Source of the DNA: Acetobacteraceae bacterium
GTDB lineage: Bacteria; Pseudomonadota; Alphaproteobacteria; Acetobacterales; Acetobacteraceae
NCBI GenBank assembly: GCA_003151425.1
Contig: PLXO01000303.1
Coordinates: forward strand, 1-52,349
Direction: 5' to 3'
DNA length: 52,349 nt
Of the stretch, positions 1-8,292 are shown one piece after another. The position numbers and the translations under genes were made by a program. The notes under the pieces were generated by a model. The model saw only the letters and a list, made by a program, of their open reading frames with translations. It did not search any database and had not been told where the DNA came from. Position 1 is the first letter of the stretch; each line of letters begins with the position of its first letter.

Positions 1-159
1 TCGATCCCGGAGCTGAAACCGAATAGTCCCCAGGGGTACCGGCGCCGCCTCGACGGCCATAACCGTTTGTCCAAGGTGATTCTCGGCGCAAAGTTCACCG
101 AGAGCATTGAGGCCTGTGAATCGGCACGGCGTTTGACCCCTTTCGGCGTCGAAGGTTGA
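1..159 (+). pseudogene. C-terminal fragment of a transposase, probably IS256/mutator type
   Basis: Reading frame 1 is open from the window edge to a TGA at 157-159, giving 52 codons with no start in view. The stretch RRRLDGHNRLSKVILGAKF resembles the extreme C-terminus of IS256-type (mutator) transposases, where a 'W/YRRLxGxxxLxxVIxGVxFxDG' pattern precedes the end. The usual tail is then replaced by residues read from the inverted repeat at 138-161, so the gene appears cut by another element. The family assignment rests on memory of that C-terminal pattern only. No catalytic DDE residues are in the window. Confidence 0.45.
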
Positions 160-240
160 CCGCCCTCCTTGCCCGTCACCTTGCTGTTCTTATTGATGAT
201 CTCGACAATCGACCGGGGTCAATTTTGGACGCCGAAAGGG
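138..240. repeat. 24-bp inverted repeat pair resembling IS21-type ends
   Basis: Bases 138-161 and 217-240 are inverted copies matching at 21 of 24 positions, with the shared core CCCTTTCGGCGTC and TTGACC. They are separated by 55 bp that encode nothing recognisable. Repeated ends with the 'GGTCAA...GACGCCGAAAGGGG' pattern are familiar from IS21-family elements. This may be an internally deleted element or two abutting ends. No istA or istB coding sequence is present. The bases from 241 to 407 show no gene. Confidence 0.45.
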
Positions 241-407
241 GTGCGCATTCCGGTTCGCGACCCATGCCGCCGATGGTCCGCTGTCCACCCATAGCGGCGG
301 TAGCCGAGCCGCCGGGGCGGGAACCGCCGAATCCGACCCAGCACGGTAAAAGGCAAGGTTGGCCTGAAACAGCCTAGCGATTAGGGCGTTCGACGGCGCA
401 TTCAGCC

Positions 408-1895
408 TCACTGCGGGAGTTCGAACGCGAAGATGCGCCCGTCGCCAGCGATGTAAAAACGTCCGGCGGCGACAAGGATGGTGGCGAAGTGGCGTAGGCC
501 ATTCATGCCGTCCCCCGTTCCAACCCCGGCGTATATCTCCTCGCCAGTATCGCCGCGGAAACCGTGCAGCCGATCATCGCCCTCCGCGCCAACCGCCCAG
601 ACAATCGGTTCGGAGCTGCCGTCCGTGGTTGTGACGATCGGTGCGCCGCGGCCATCCAGCTTGGCACACCAAGCAGAATACAGCCTGTTGCCAGTCTCCG
701 CGGTCACCGCGAGCGCTGCGATGCCCGGAACAAAGGCACCGTTTGGGCACGCAGCACCACGAGCCTGGTATGCGACCAGTATCGCACCACGCACCGGATA
801 GGCCGCCGCTGAAGTGATAATCACGCCGCGCGCCGCTGGATGTATCGCTAGCGCGCCGCCGATGCCTCCCAAGAAAGTACGGTCGAGTAGATACGCCTTG
901 CCGTCCTTCCCCAGCGCGATCAGCAGCGGGGTCGAGCTGCCGGGCAGCCTGAGCGGCAATGGCGTAACACCGCCGAGATCGAGATCGTCGTCGTCCAGTT
1001 GCTTCCAGTTGGACGGGGCGAAAACATCGCGCGGGTCAATGGGATGAGCCAGATCGGGTCCGACGCGGAACACGCCTTCCCCGTCCCCCCAGTCCCGCGC
1101 AGCCTCGGTGTTGCCGGTGGCGAAATAAAGCGACCCGTCAGCCTCGCTCAGCCCAGCCGGCGCCCAGATGCCGCCCTTGGACGCTCGGGTTATCCAAGCG
1201 CCGAGCAGGTGCGGTGGATCGACGCTGAGAGCGACGACAGTGCCATGATAGTCACCGCAATCGCCATAGTGCCCGCCGAACGGCACGAAGATACGGCCAC
1301 TCAGCAGTGCGAGCGCGCCGCGCTGGTCTTGGGCGACCGGGTTGAAACCGATGCCGCGCGTGGCGAGCCCAACGGCAACGTCGATCGGAAAGCCAGGCAG
1401 CACGCTGCCGTCGGTGAGCCGCAGACCATAGACGAGGTGCCGCGGCGTGCCACGGTCATCGTTCATCGCATCAAAGTACACTGCGCCGCGCGTGGCATCG
1501 ATCACCGGCGTCCCCGTGATGCCGAGCGGATCTATATTGCCGCAGGGCAGTGCCACTCGCGGAACCGGACGGCCAACCGCCGTGCGCCACACGACGCGCC
1601 CGGTCGCCGCGTCTAACGCGTAGACGAAATCGCCTTCGGTCGCGGCGATAATCAGGCCGTGTTCCGACCCCGGCCGGCGCCAATATAGTGGCTGCGCATA
1701 GACATGTCCTTCGACACGCCCATCGAACATCTGGTCGCGGCGAACCGTGCCTGCCGACCGCCAATTGAGGCCGGGAACGATGTAATTGCCGGCGCGATCG
1801 GATGCGCCGTGGTAGGAAGCGACGGTCGTGTCAGTGGGGGTCGCACCGAAGGCTGGCGTCGCGACCAGCATCAGGGCCAGGAGCAGGAGCTTCAT
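408..1895 (-). CDS. Secreted PQQ-type beta-propeller repeat protein
   Basis: The 495-residue product starts at an ATG at 1895 with a typical signal peptide (MKLLLLALMLVATPAFGA). An ATG six codons upstream (1913) is possible, but the inner start places the signal sequence first and has GGGA eight bases upstream. Repeated blades of the 'vyALDAATGRVVWRT' type, 'GTPVIDATRGAVYF' and 'YFATGN' are characteristic of PQQ-dependent alcohol dehydrogenase-like propellers (quinoprotein/PQQ_2 repeats). I see no cytochrome c CxxCH motif, so it is not a quinohaemoprotein. Whether PQQ is bound is unknown; outer-membrane assembly proteins use the same fold. It is probably periplasmic or secreted. It stands alone, with recombinase remnants upstream and insertion-sequence debris downstream. 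Confidence 0.75.
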   Translation of the reverse strand: MKLLLLALMLVATPAFGATPTDTTVASYHGASDRAGNYIVPGLNWRSAGTVRRDQMFDGRVEGHVYAQPLYWRRPGSEHGLIIAATEGDFVYALDAATGRVVWRTAVGRPVPRVALPCGNIDPLGITGTPVIDATRGAVYFDAMNDDRGTPRHLVYGLRLTDGSVLPGFPIDVAVGLATRGIGFNPVAQDQRGALALLSGRIFVPFGGHYGDCGDYHGTVVALSVDPPHLLGAWITRASKGGIWAPAGLSEADGSLYFATGNTEAARDWGDGEGVFRVGPDLAHPIDPRDVFAPSNWKQLDDDDLDLGGVTPLPLRLPGSSTPLLIALGKDGKAYLLDRTFLGGIGGALAIHPAARGVIITSAAAYPVRGAILVAYQARGAACPNGAFVPGIAALAVTAETGNRLYSAWCAKLDGRGAPIVTTTDGSSEPIVWAVGAEGDDRLHGFRGDTGEEIYAGVGTGDGMNGLRHFATILVAAGRFYIAGDGRIFAFELPQ

Positions 1896-1973
1896 TCGAT
1901 AATTCCCATCCATCGTGCCGGAGTGACTGGGGTACCGTCGGTCTTCGCCCGGTCTGCCCGATGTGCCACTCAG

Positions 1974-2282
1974 TCAATGCGGGTCATTGGCGGGGTCGCC
2001 CCTGCCTGACGGTGCCGTCGCCCGCTGGCGAGTCCGTTCAAAAGCGGCAACTGCCGTTTCCCAGTTCCCGCCATTCGGCACGATCTCCCGCACCATGAGA
2101 AGTGTCACCTTACGCCGACCGTAATAGCTGCCCTCCATCACGGCGAGCCCGCCGCCGGTCCCGGCCTGCCGCAGCTTTCCGGCAGCAGTCTCGATCTCGG
2201 CCTCCGACGGATCGGTGTGACGGCCGATCGAGACGTGCCCGCCGTCCGGCGTCAGGACGATCCAGCGCTTTTCAACCGACAT
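1974..2282 (-). CDS. Small hypothetical protein (102 aa) downstream of recombinase genes
   Basis: The frame is open further upstream, but the ATG at 2282 is preceded by GGAGG six bases away, a strong ribosome site, and begins MSVEKRWIVLTPDGG. The start overlaps the 3' end of the recombinase fragment at 2272, so the two are probably co-transcribed with the resolvase at 2635. The product looks like a compact soluble domain, with a WIVLTPDGGHVSIGRH strand, a helix 'DPSEAEIETAAGKL', then strands and a C-terminal helix, and no membrane segment. I do not recognise a family. Its position suggests cargo of the recombinase unit. Confidence 0.6.
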   Translation of the reverse strand: MSVEKRWIVLTPDGGHVSIGRHTDPSEAEIETAAGKLRQAGTGGGLAVMEGSYYGRRKVTLLMVREIVPNGGNWETAVAAFERTRQRATAPSGRGDPANDPH

Positions 2283-2631
2283 GTGGTGCCTCCGAAACCG
2301 GCCCGTTACCGGCAACGTCATGGCTGGGCGTCCCTTCTGGCGGCCGCGCGGTGTCGGCGAGCACGCGGTGCAGCGCGTCCAGCGACAGCTTCCTGCCGTG
2401 CTGCGCCTCCAACACGGCCTGGATCGCCCGGAGGGTTGCGCCGTCCGCACGTAGCGCGCGAGCGTGGGCAATCTGCGCTTGTTCCGCCGCATCGGGCACA
2501 AGGCTGCCGTCGTCGCCGACCCGGAAACCGAAGGGGACGATGCCGCCGAGGTAGCGGTTTCGCTGGCGCTGGTCCCGCTTCACCTGCGTCACACGCTCGC
2601 GGATGCGGTCCCGTTCGGTGTCGGCTGACAC
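2272..2631 (-). pseudogene. C-terminal part of a serine recombinase, catalytic domain missing
   Basis: The 119-codon frame opens at a GTG (2631) three bases after the stop of the resolvase gene. Its first residues (ERDRIRERVTQVKRDQR) match the helix and linker after the catalytic domain of large serine recombinases. These are followed by 'YLGGIVPFGFRVGDDG' and 'IQAVLEAQHGRKLS', the Recombinase (PF07508-like) region. There is no catalytic serine (YxRVS) segment, so it cannot act alone as a recombinase. It could be the remnant of a gene whose 5' half was replaced by the neighbouring resolvase, or a separate DNA-binding partner. The 3' end overlaps the next small gene. Confidence 0.6.
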
Positions 2632-2634
2632 CGC

Positions 2635-3237
2635 TCAGGCTGCCATCGCTGTCTTGATTCGAGACACGTTGCCGTTGCCGACACCAACCGCCTTGGCGAC
2701 CTTTTTCACGCCCTCTCCGGTCGCCAGGCGGGCGCGTATGGCTGCCTCGACCTTGGCATCGGTCCTCGGCCGCCCGAGACGCACGCCGCGGGCTTTGGCA
2801 CGGTCCAGTCCCGCCCTCACTCGGCTGCGGATCATCGCCCGCTCGAACTCGGCAAACGCACCAGTGATCTGGAAGAACATCCGCCCGGCTGGGGTGGTGG
2901 TGTCGATCGCCTGTTCATGCAGGACCAGCGCCACGCCCGCTGCCTCCAACTCGCCGAGCGTGTCGAGCAGGTCCAGAAGCGAGCGGCCGAGCCGATCGAG
3001 TGCCCAGGCCATCACCACGTCGAACCGTCCTCGTGAGGCATCCTTCAACAGCGCGTCCAGGCCAGGCCGCTGATTGCGTCCCTTGGCGCCGGAGATGCCG
3101 TTTTCGGCATAGACCTGCACCATCTGCCAGCCGCGCTGCTCGCACACCGCTTCCAGCGCCAGCCGCTGGTTATCCACCGTCTGGCCGTCGGTGCTGACCC
3201 GCAGGTAAAGGGCTGCCCGCTTCGGTTTGCTTGCCAT
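2635..3237 (-). CDS. Serine recombinase, resolvase/invertase family
   Basis: The ATG at 3237 is preceded by GGAGG, giving a 200-residue protein, the usual size for Tn3/Hin-type small serine recombinases. The catalytic serine lies in 'ALYLRVSTDGQ' near the N-terminus. The conserved 'GISGAKGRNQRPGLDALL', 'AWALDRLGRSLLDLL' and 'FAEFERAMIRSRVRAGL' segments follow, including the arginines and the long E helix. A C-terminal helix-turn-helix (GVKKVAKAVGVGNGNVSRIK) binds DNA. It cuts and rejoins DNA at paired sites through a phosphoserine link. A palindromic site 45 bp upstream (3282-3297) is a candidate binding site. The gene appears intact and is followed by recombinase debris in the same direction. 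Confidence 0.9.
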   Translation of the reverse strand: MASKPKRAALYLRVSTDGQTVDNQRLALEAVCEQRGWQMVQVYAENGISGAKGRNQRPGLDALLKDASRGRFDVVMAWALDRLGRSLLDLLDTLGELEAAGVALVLHEQAIDTTTPAGRMFFQITGAFAEFERAMIRSRVRAGLDRAKARGVRLGRPRTDAKVEAAIRARLATGEGVKKVAKAVGVGNGNVSRIKTAMAA

Positions 3238-3281
3238 GTTCGCCTCCATCGTTGGGAGGAACACTAAGGGTAGAAGGGCCA

Positions 3282-3297
3282 GAAATCAAATGATTTC
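3282..3297. promoter_or_regulatory. Candidate recombinase binding site (GAAATCA-AA-TGATTTC)
   Basis: A perfect dyad with 7-bp arms GAAATCA and TGATTTC around AA lies 45 bp upstream of the serine recombinase start at 3237. On the minus strand the site reads CATTTGATTT, a ten-base word also found inside the candidate res subsite upstream of the second recombinase gene (15322-15349). A recombination or operator site fits the position; binding is not shown by sequence alone. Confidence 0.4.
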
Positions 3298-3511
3298 CGG
3301 ACCGTCAAATCGATGGTATGAAGGTGCGTTCAGATCAATGGCTTGGCGTGGCTCGATTCGGAGGGGTTTTCTGGACCTGTCAACGAGCCATCATCATCTT
3401 CTTCTGGTAGCAAGCCGGGGATTACGCTGTCGATCGTCGCGGCGCCGGGTGCTATGCAAGCTAAACGGCGCCGATTCCGGGATTGCGCCTACGGTGCGGG
3501 AGACCCAAAGC

Positions 3512-4675
3512 ATGGCAACCACCACTGCAGTCGATTTCGACATCGCCACATTACGGGCGCGCCGCACCAACAAGTGGCACAAGTTTCCCGCTGACGTGCT
3601 GCCCGCATGGGTCGCCGACATGGATTTCGGCGTCGCACCATCGATCACCGCGGCCCTGACGCGCCTGACCCAGAACCAGGAGTACGGCTATGCCGCGCGC
3701 GAGGGCGGGCTGGCCGCGGCCTTCGCCCGCCGCATGCAGCGCCGCTTTGGCTGGCATACGGACCCCGACGATACCCTCGCGATCGGTGATCTGGTGCAGG
3801 CCAGCTTTTCCTCGGTCATGGCGTTCAGCGAGCCGGGTGAGGCGGTTCTGCTGCAACTCCCGTCCTACCCTCCGTTCATGCGCGCCATCGAGGATACCGG
3901 CCGTCGCCTGATCGCCAACCCGATGCGTGACGACGGCACACGCTGGGTGCTCGACCTTGCCGTGTTCGAGGCCGCGCCTGACCCGGGCACCCGCGTGCTG
4001 ATATTCTGCCACCCGCAGAACCCGACCGGGCGCGCCTTCAGCCGGGCGGAACTGGAGGCGGTGGCGGCGTTCGCCATCCGTCACGACCTGATTGTGGTGT
4101 CCGATGAGATCCACGCGGACATCGTCTATCCCGGCAACACGCATATTCCGTTGGCCTCGCTGCACCCGGAGATCGGCGCGCGCACCATCACCATCACCTC
4201 GGCGACCAAGAGCTTCAACATTCCCGCGCTGCGCTGCGCCGTGATGCATTTTGGTGCTCCGGCACTGAAGGAGCGCTTCTTCGCCCGCATCCCGGCACGA
4301 TTGCTCGGTTCACCCGGCGTGACCGGCGTCGATGCCACTATTGCGGCCTGGGACGACGGGCAGCCATGGCTAGACGAGATTCTGGCGCATCTGCAAGCCA
4401 ACCGCGATTGGCTGGCGGACACCGTTGCCGCCGAACTTCCGGGCGTGACGATGCGCCTGCCGGAGGCGACGTATCTGGCCTGGCTCGATTGTCGCCCGCT
4501 GGAACTACCGTGTTCCGCCGGGCAGTTCTTCCTGGACAGTGCCAAGGTAGGGCTGAATCTCGGCGAAACATTCGGCGCCCCATACGGCGGCTTCGCGCGC
4601 CTGAATTTCGCGACATCAGCGCCAATCCTGCGACAGATCGTAGCTCGTATGGCGGAGGCGGTGCGGCGTCGGTGA
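3512..4675 (+). CDS. MalY/PatB-type PLP-dependent C-S lyase (aminotransferase class I/II fold)
   Basis: I place the start at the ATG at 3512 (MATTTAVDFD), with GGGAGA eight bases upstream; the longer open frame back to 3227 has no family similarity. The 387-residue length fits the MalY/PatB cystathionine beta-lyase family. Hallmarks are 'LPAWVADMDFGVAPSI' near residue 30, 'HPQNPTGR', the PLP-binding 'VSDEIHADI', and the Schiff-base lysine in 'TSATKSFNIPAL'. The enzyme would cleave C-S bonds of cystathionine or S-conjugated cysteines to a thiol, pyruvate and ammonia in the cytoplasm. The gene stands alone, with no adjacent sulphur genes, so the physiological substrate cannot be inferred. Aminotransferase activity is a less likely alternative. 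Confidence 0.85.
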   Translation: MATTTAVDFDIATLRARRTNKWHKFPADVLPAWVADMDFGVAPSITAALTRLTQNQEYGYAAREGGLAAAFARRMQRRFGWHTDPDDTLAIGDLVQASFSSVMAFSEPGEAVLLQLPSYPPFMRAIEDTGRRLIANPMRDDGTRWVLDLAVFEAAPDPGTRVLIFCHPQNPTGRAFSRAELEAVAAFAIRHDLIVVSDEIHADIVYPGNTHIPLASLHPEIGARTITITSATKSFNIPALRCAVMHFGAPALKERFFARIPARLLGSPGVTGVDATIAAWDDGQPWLDEILAHLQANRDWLADTVAAELPGVTMRLPEATYLAWLDCRPLELPCSAGQFFLDSAKVGLNLGETFGAPYGGFARLNFATSAPILRQIVARMAEAVRRR

Positions 4676-5106
4676 ATCGAACCAGCAACATGCGCCGGAT
4701 CGACAACAGCCGCCGCACTCCCAAACGCCTAGCCCTTTCGGCGCGCCCACTCGGGCACCTGCTGGTCATGGCGCGACCGCATTCGCTGGACGCGCGGAGG
4801 CGCGAACACCTCGTCGGGTGGGGGCGGATCGGCACCGCCCGCCAAGCTCGACGGGCTTGCGCGTGCCTTGTCTGAAAAGCGCCGTGGCAGTAGAGGGCCG
4901 ACTTCCTTTAAATAGCCGCACCTCCACCAATCCTGGATCGGAAAACTCTACCGAACGACATCTACCCACCCAGTTGGCAGGTTTGGTCCCATTCGAATCG
5001 CCGTACGACACGGCGCCAAGGAATTTCGGCGGTGGCTACTGACTACGTGCAGTAACAAGTATCGAGTCGTTTCAGGCACTTGGTCGAAAAGCGGGCAAAG
5101 TTCGGG
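4676..5106. other. Intergenic stretch without a convincing gene
   Basis: No frame here has both a ribosome site and family-like sequence. On the minus strand, codons ending at a TAG at 4729-4731 read PPPDEVFAPPRVQRMRSRHD followed by QQVPEWARRKG. That looks like a genuine protein tail, so the stretch may hold decayed coding sequence in the same direction as the oxidoreductase stub at 5107. I see no RNA gene. Confidence 0.35.
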
Positions 5107-5229
5107 CTAGAGGTCGTTGCACAGGCGTAGGGGATCGAATATCGCGGCGTCAATGCTGCGGCTCGCCACCGCGTTGCCAACGCGGTAGAGCAGAAACCCG
5201 CCGTCGGTACTGGAAACAATCGCCACGCC
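5107..5229 (-). pseudogene. C-terminal stub of an NADH:flavin oxidoreductase
   Basis: Forty codons after an in-frame TGA (5230-5232) read STDGGFLLYRVGNAVASRSI, continuing DAAIFDPLRLCNDL to a TAG at 5107-5109. This matches the extreme C-terminus of FMN/FAD-containing oxidoreductases of the N-methylproline demethylase/2,4-dienoyl-CoA reductase type, where '(L/F)YRxGDAVAxRNIHAAIYDALRL' closes the NAD-binding domain. Everything upstream of these residues is missing, so it is a deletion remnant. The identification comes from recall of that C-terminal signature. Confidence 0.5.
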
Positions 5230-5268
5230 TCACCGCCCGTTCCTGCGATCCAGCAGAAAGGACCCATC

Positions 5269-6306
5269 ATGGCCTTCGGCCCACCTCTCCGTATCGGCGT
5301 TATGGGTACTGCCAACGTGGCTCGTCGCTTCATCGCCGGGGTGTCGCAATCATCTTATGTGGGAGTTACGACGATCGCCAGTCGTAATGCGACGAAGGCG
5401 GAAGCATTTGCCGAAGAAGTCGGTGTCGCGCGATCCCATGGATCGTACGAAGCTCTGCTGAACGACCCCGACATCGACGCCATCTACATTCCTCTTCCAA
5501 ACAGTCTTCACGCCGCGTGGGCAATCCGTGCCGCAAGGAGCGGCAAGCATTTGCTTTGTGAGAAGCCGATCGCCGTGAACGCGTCCGAAGCGAAAGCCAT
5601 GTTCGCGTCGGCGCTGACCCACCGTGTGCATCTAGTCGAGGCATATCCCTATCTGTCGCAGCCGCAGACCATAGCGATGCGTCAGCTGCTACGAGAGGAG
5701 GCAATTGGGCCGCTGCGGCTCATCCGGGTGAATTTTGGTCTTAACGCTGTGGATCTGCGTTCCAACCCGTGTGGTGCGCCGAATGTGAGGCTGGTTCCGA
5801 GCCTTGGGGGAGGCGCGCTTCTCGATCTCGGAAGCTATGCTGTCAGCCTTGCGCGGATCGCTGCGGGCGTCCGGCCATTGCGGGTTCATGCCGCCGGGAT
5901 CTACGACGCGAACGGGATCGACCGAACGATCGTCGCAACGCTCGAGTTCCCGGGCGGACTGGTCGGGCAGGTATCCTGCAGCTTTGCGACCGGCTTCCAT
6001 CGGCATGCGACGATCGCTGGCGAGAACGGCGTCATAGAGACGACCTACCTCAACCACCCACCCGAAGGCGGACCCGCCGTTCTCGGCATCAGACGTGGAA
6101 CGACCATCGCCGATCCGCTCGAGACCATCGAAGTCGAAGGGGGAAACGGCTTTCTGGCAGAAGCAAACTCTTTCGCCAGACTTGTCGCGAATGGTCCGAA
6201 TGAGTGGTCAGGCGCAACGCCGGTCGAGTCCGTCGACGTCATGTTGACGTTGGATGCCATACGGAAAAGCACCCAATCCGGCGTCTGGGAGGAAGTCGGG
6301 TCCTGA
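5269..6306 (+). CDS. Gfo/Idh/MocA family NAD(P)-dependent oxidoreductase
   Basis: The 345-residue protein begins at an ATG with AAAGGA upstream. Its N-terminal Rossmann domain shows 'RIGVMGTANVARRF' (dinucleotide binding) and 'IASRNATKAEAFA'. The family signature 'GKHLLCEKPIAVN' contains the conserved EKP lysine, at about residue 100. The C-terminal half has the sheet typical of the family, including 'GGALLDLGSYAVSLARI', where the GG..D.G..... pattern resembles glucose-fructose oxidoreductase and dihydrodiol dehydrogenase relatives. It would oxidise or reduce a sugar or polyol derivative in the cytoplasm. The gene is monocistronic and convergent with the aldo/keto reductase at 6338, so context gives no substrate. 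Confidence 0.87.
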   Translation: MAFGPPLRIGVMGTANVARRFIAGVSQSSYVGVTTIASRNATKAEAFAEEVGVARSHGSYEALLNDPDIDAIYIPLPNSLHAAWAIRAARSGKHLLCEKPIAVNASEAKAMFASALTHRVHLVEAYPYLSQPQTIAMRQLLREEAIGPLRLIRVNFGLNAVDLRSNPCGAPNVRLVPSLGGGALLDLGSYAVSLARIAAGVRPLRVHAAGIYDANGIDRTIVATLEFPGGLVGQVSCSFATGFHRHATIAGENGVIETTYLNHPPEGGPAVLGIRRGTTIADPLETIEVEGGNGFLAEANSFARLVANGPNEWSGATPVESVDVMLTLDAIRKSTQSGVWEEVGS

Positions 6307-6337
6307 AGACGCGATTAGACCGAAGCTATCGTCTTAT

Positions 6338-7354
6338 TCATTCGGCACGACAGACCCGCCCGGTCGGTGGAAATTTTGGATCGATGAAGCCAGGCGTCGA
6401 CGAGTGTCCAGACGGTACCGCCGTGTTCGCAAACGCTTCATCGTCTGCCGTGAAGCGGTGCCGCAGGGCGCTGAGGTAACATTGCCAGTGTTCGAATGTG
6501 CGCGGACCGGTCACGACACTGCCGACCAGTCGGTTGTTCAGCAGCCACAGGATGGCGAAGTCGATGTTGCTCAGATCGCGCTCGGCCCCATAGGCGGCAA
6601 TGTCCTGCGCGATCCGTTTGGATTCTTCACGGAATTCCGCCTGGATGATGCGAATTTCCTTGCGGTCTGCCCTGGTTCCCTCCGGCGCCACGCGGCCCGG
6701 AAGATATTTGCCGGTCAGGACGCCACGGGCCAACGGCGAATACGTGGCGATGCCGATACCGAAATGCGCGCAGGCCGGCAACAGATCGTATTCCGGCATC
6801 CGATTGACCAGATTGTAATAGGCTTGGCAGACGGCAGGGCGCGGCGTGCCGACCAGATCCGCGACCCTCACGATCTCCGCCACTTCCCAGCCGCGGTAGT
6901 TGGTAAATCCCCAGTGCAGTACTTTGCCCGAACGGACCACGTCGCCCACGGCTGTCAGCGTTTCCGTCAGCGTCGTATCCGGGTCCGGCAGATGCAGATA
7001 CCACAGATCGAGGTAGTCGGTGCCGAGCCGCCGCAGGCTCTGGTCGATGGAGTACATCAGCCATCGCCGGCTAAGTCCGCCGTCCATCGGGCCTGGGCCG
7101 ACCGGGTTGCCCACCTTGCTGGCAAGCACCCAGCGCCGCCGAGTGCCGGCGAGCAACCTGCCGACGCAAAGTTCGGACTCCCCGTCGGCGTAGGAATCCG
7201 CTGTGTCGATGAAGTTGACGCCCGCGTCCGCGGCCGACGCAACAATCCGCGCCGCCTCGCTGTCGCCGGTAAGGTCGCCGAACATCAGCGTGCCCAGGCA
7301 GAGCGGAGACACTTTCAGCGAACTCAGGCCGAGCCTCCGATAGTCCATCGGCAT
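6338..7354 (-). CDS. Aldo/keto reductase
   Basis: The ATG at 7354 overlaps the upstream stop as ATGA, giving 338 residues. The TIM-barrel markers are clear: 'YRRLGLSSLKVSPLCLGTLMFG' at the N-terminus, the catalytic Asp/Tyr region 'NFIDTADSYADGESE', the catalytic lysine in 'WVLASKVGNP', 'LDLWYLHLPDPDT' for the histidine, and 'GFTNYRGWEV'. The C-terminal NADPH-binding 'VTGPRTFEHW' follows. It would reduce an aldehyde or ketone with NADPH. As last gene of the Liv-type operon it probably handles an intermediate of the imported compound together with the hydroxyacid dehydrogenase. An extra tail of about 25 residues follows the barrel. Confidence 0.9.
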   Translation of the reverse strand: MPMDYRRLGLSSLKVSPLCLGTLMFGDLTGDSEAARIVASAADAGVNFIDTADSYADGESELCVGRLLAGTRRRWVLASKVGNPVGPGPMDGGLSRRWLMYSIDQSLRRLGTDYLDLWYLHLPDPDTTLTETLTAVGDVVRSGKVLHWGFTNYRGWEVAEIVRVADLVGTPRPAVCQAYYNLVNRMPEYDLLPACAHFGIGIATYSPLARGVLTGKYLPGRVAPEGTRADRKEIRIIQAEFREESKRIAQDIAAYGAERDLSNIDFAILWLLNNRLVGSVVTGPRTFEHWQCYLSALRHRFTADDEAFANTAVPSGHSSTPGFIDPKFPPTGRVCRAE

Positions 7355-8292
7355 CAGTCCGAGGCGCTGGCAGCGTCGACCGGAACGAACCTCCAACTAT
7401 ACGCGCTGCGCGTCTGGAACGTCGTAATCGTGTCCTGGATGTGCGCGATCTCCGTCGCGGACAGCCTGATCAGATCGTGCTTGGCCAACTCCGCTTCCAA
7501 CGTACTCACGCGCACGACGTAATATTCGTTGCCGGTGCCCTCGCCCCCGACCATATGCGTGTCCTGCGTGTTGACCTCGAGCAGCACGTCCGGATTGTAG
7601 TAATAGGCGATATCGTAGGTGCGCGGCGGATTGAGGCCGAGGAAGATGATCTTGCCCGAATCATAGCCGGCGGCATTGAAGATCGAATGGATCGAGTGTT
7701 TGACCGTAAAGCCCCGTTTGGCCAGATTCGTCAGGGCATAGTGGCGCAGCACGTCGGGATGCACACTGGTTTCGACATTGCAGTGCACGTGCATGACATC
7801 GGGATCGCACACGTAGTCCAGCGCGCGCTGCCAGTGGCTGCTGCTCTCGAAGAACGCCGCCACCGCGGCATGATCGGCGGCGGTCAGGGACCGCCAACGG
7901 AACTGGCTGTGGAACCGCGTGATATCGCTGACCGACCACACCCGCAGATTGCCCCCGCGCTCGCCGAACTTGGCGGGGATCGGTTGCAGCACCGACTTGT
8001 CGTTCAGCCGGCAATAGATCTCGAAGTTCAGCTTGTCCTCGAGCTGGATGCCATACAGCGCGGCGCGGCCCGGCTTGTCGGCCATGATCTCGATCGGCCG
8101 GTACGCCTCCCAGCCGAGACGCTGGAAAAAGTCATGCACGAGTGGCCGGAAGCTGGACCCAGGATCAAGATACGTGTCCACATGGACGTGCATATGGTTC
8201 ATGTCACGCTCCTGCACGACACTCAGCACGTCGCGCCACTGCGGCGACCGGAAGTATTCGATCACCTCTTCGATCACACTGCTGCGTTGCAT
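7354..8292 (-). CDS. Unrecognised protein with duplicated HVH motif (312 aa)
   Basis: The start is set at the ATG at 8292, preceded by GAAGGAG; upstream codons lack protein-like character. I do not recognise the family. The chain contains two similar halves. Near residues 17-105, 'WRDVLSVVQ' is followed by 'HMHVHVDTYLDPG'. Near residues 160-255, 'WQRALDYV' is followed by 'VMHVHCNVETSVHP', then a Gly-rich strand in both. The paired His-x-His residues and acidic residues could bind metal; this is inference. No signal peptide or membrane helix is present. It lies between a D-2-hydroxyacid dehydrogenase and an aldo/keto reductase behind an ABC importer, so a catabolic enzyme is likely. Confidence 0.8.
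   Translation of the reverse strand: MQRSSVIEEVIEYFRSPQWRDVLSVVQERDMNHMHVHVDTYLDPGSSFRPLVHDFFQRLGWEAYRPIEIMADKPGRAALYGIQLEDKLNFEIYCRLNDKSVLQPIPAKFGERGGNLRVWSVSDITRFHSQFRWRSLTAADHAAVAAFFESSSHWQRALDYVCDPDVMHVHCNVETSVHPDVLRHYALTNLAKRGFTVKHSIHSIFNAAGYDSGKIIFLGLNPPRTYDIAYYYNPDVLLEVNTQDTHMVGGEGTGNEYYVVRVSTLEAELAKHDLIRLSATEIAHIQDTITTFQTRSAYSWRFVPVDAASASD

Noticed and set aside
3227-3511. Extended N-terminus of the MalY/PatB-like protein
   Set aside because: The 95 extra codons lack similarity and a ribosome site, whereas ATG 3512 begins at the expected family start.
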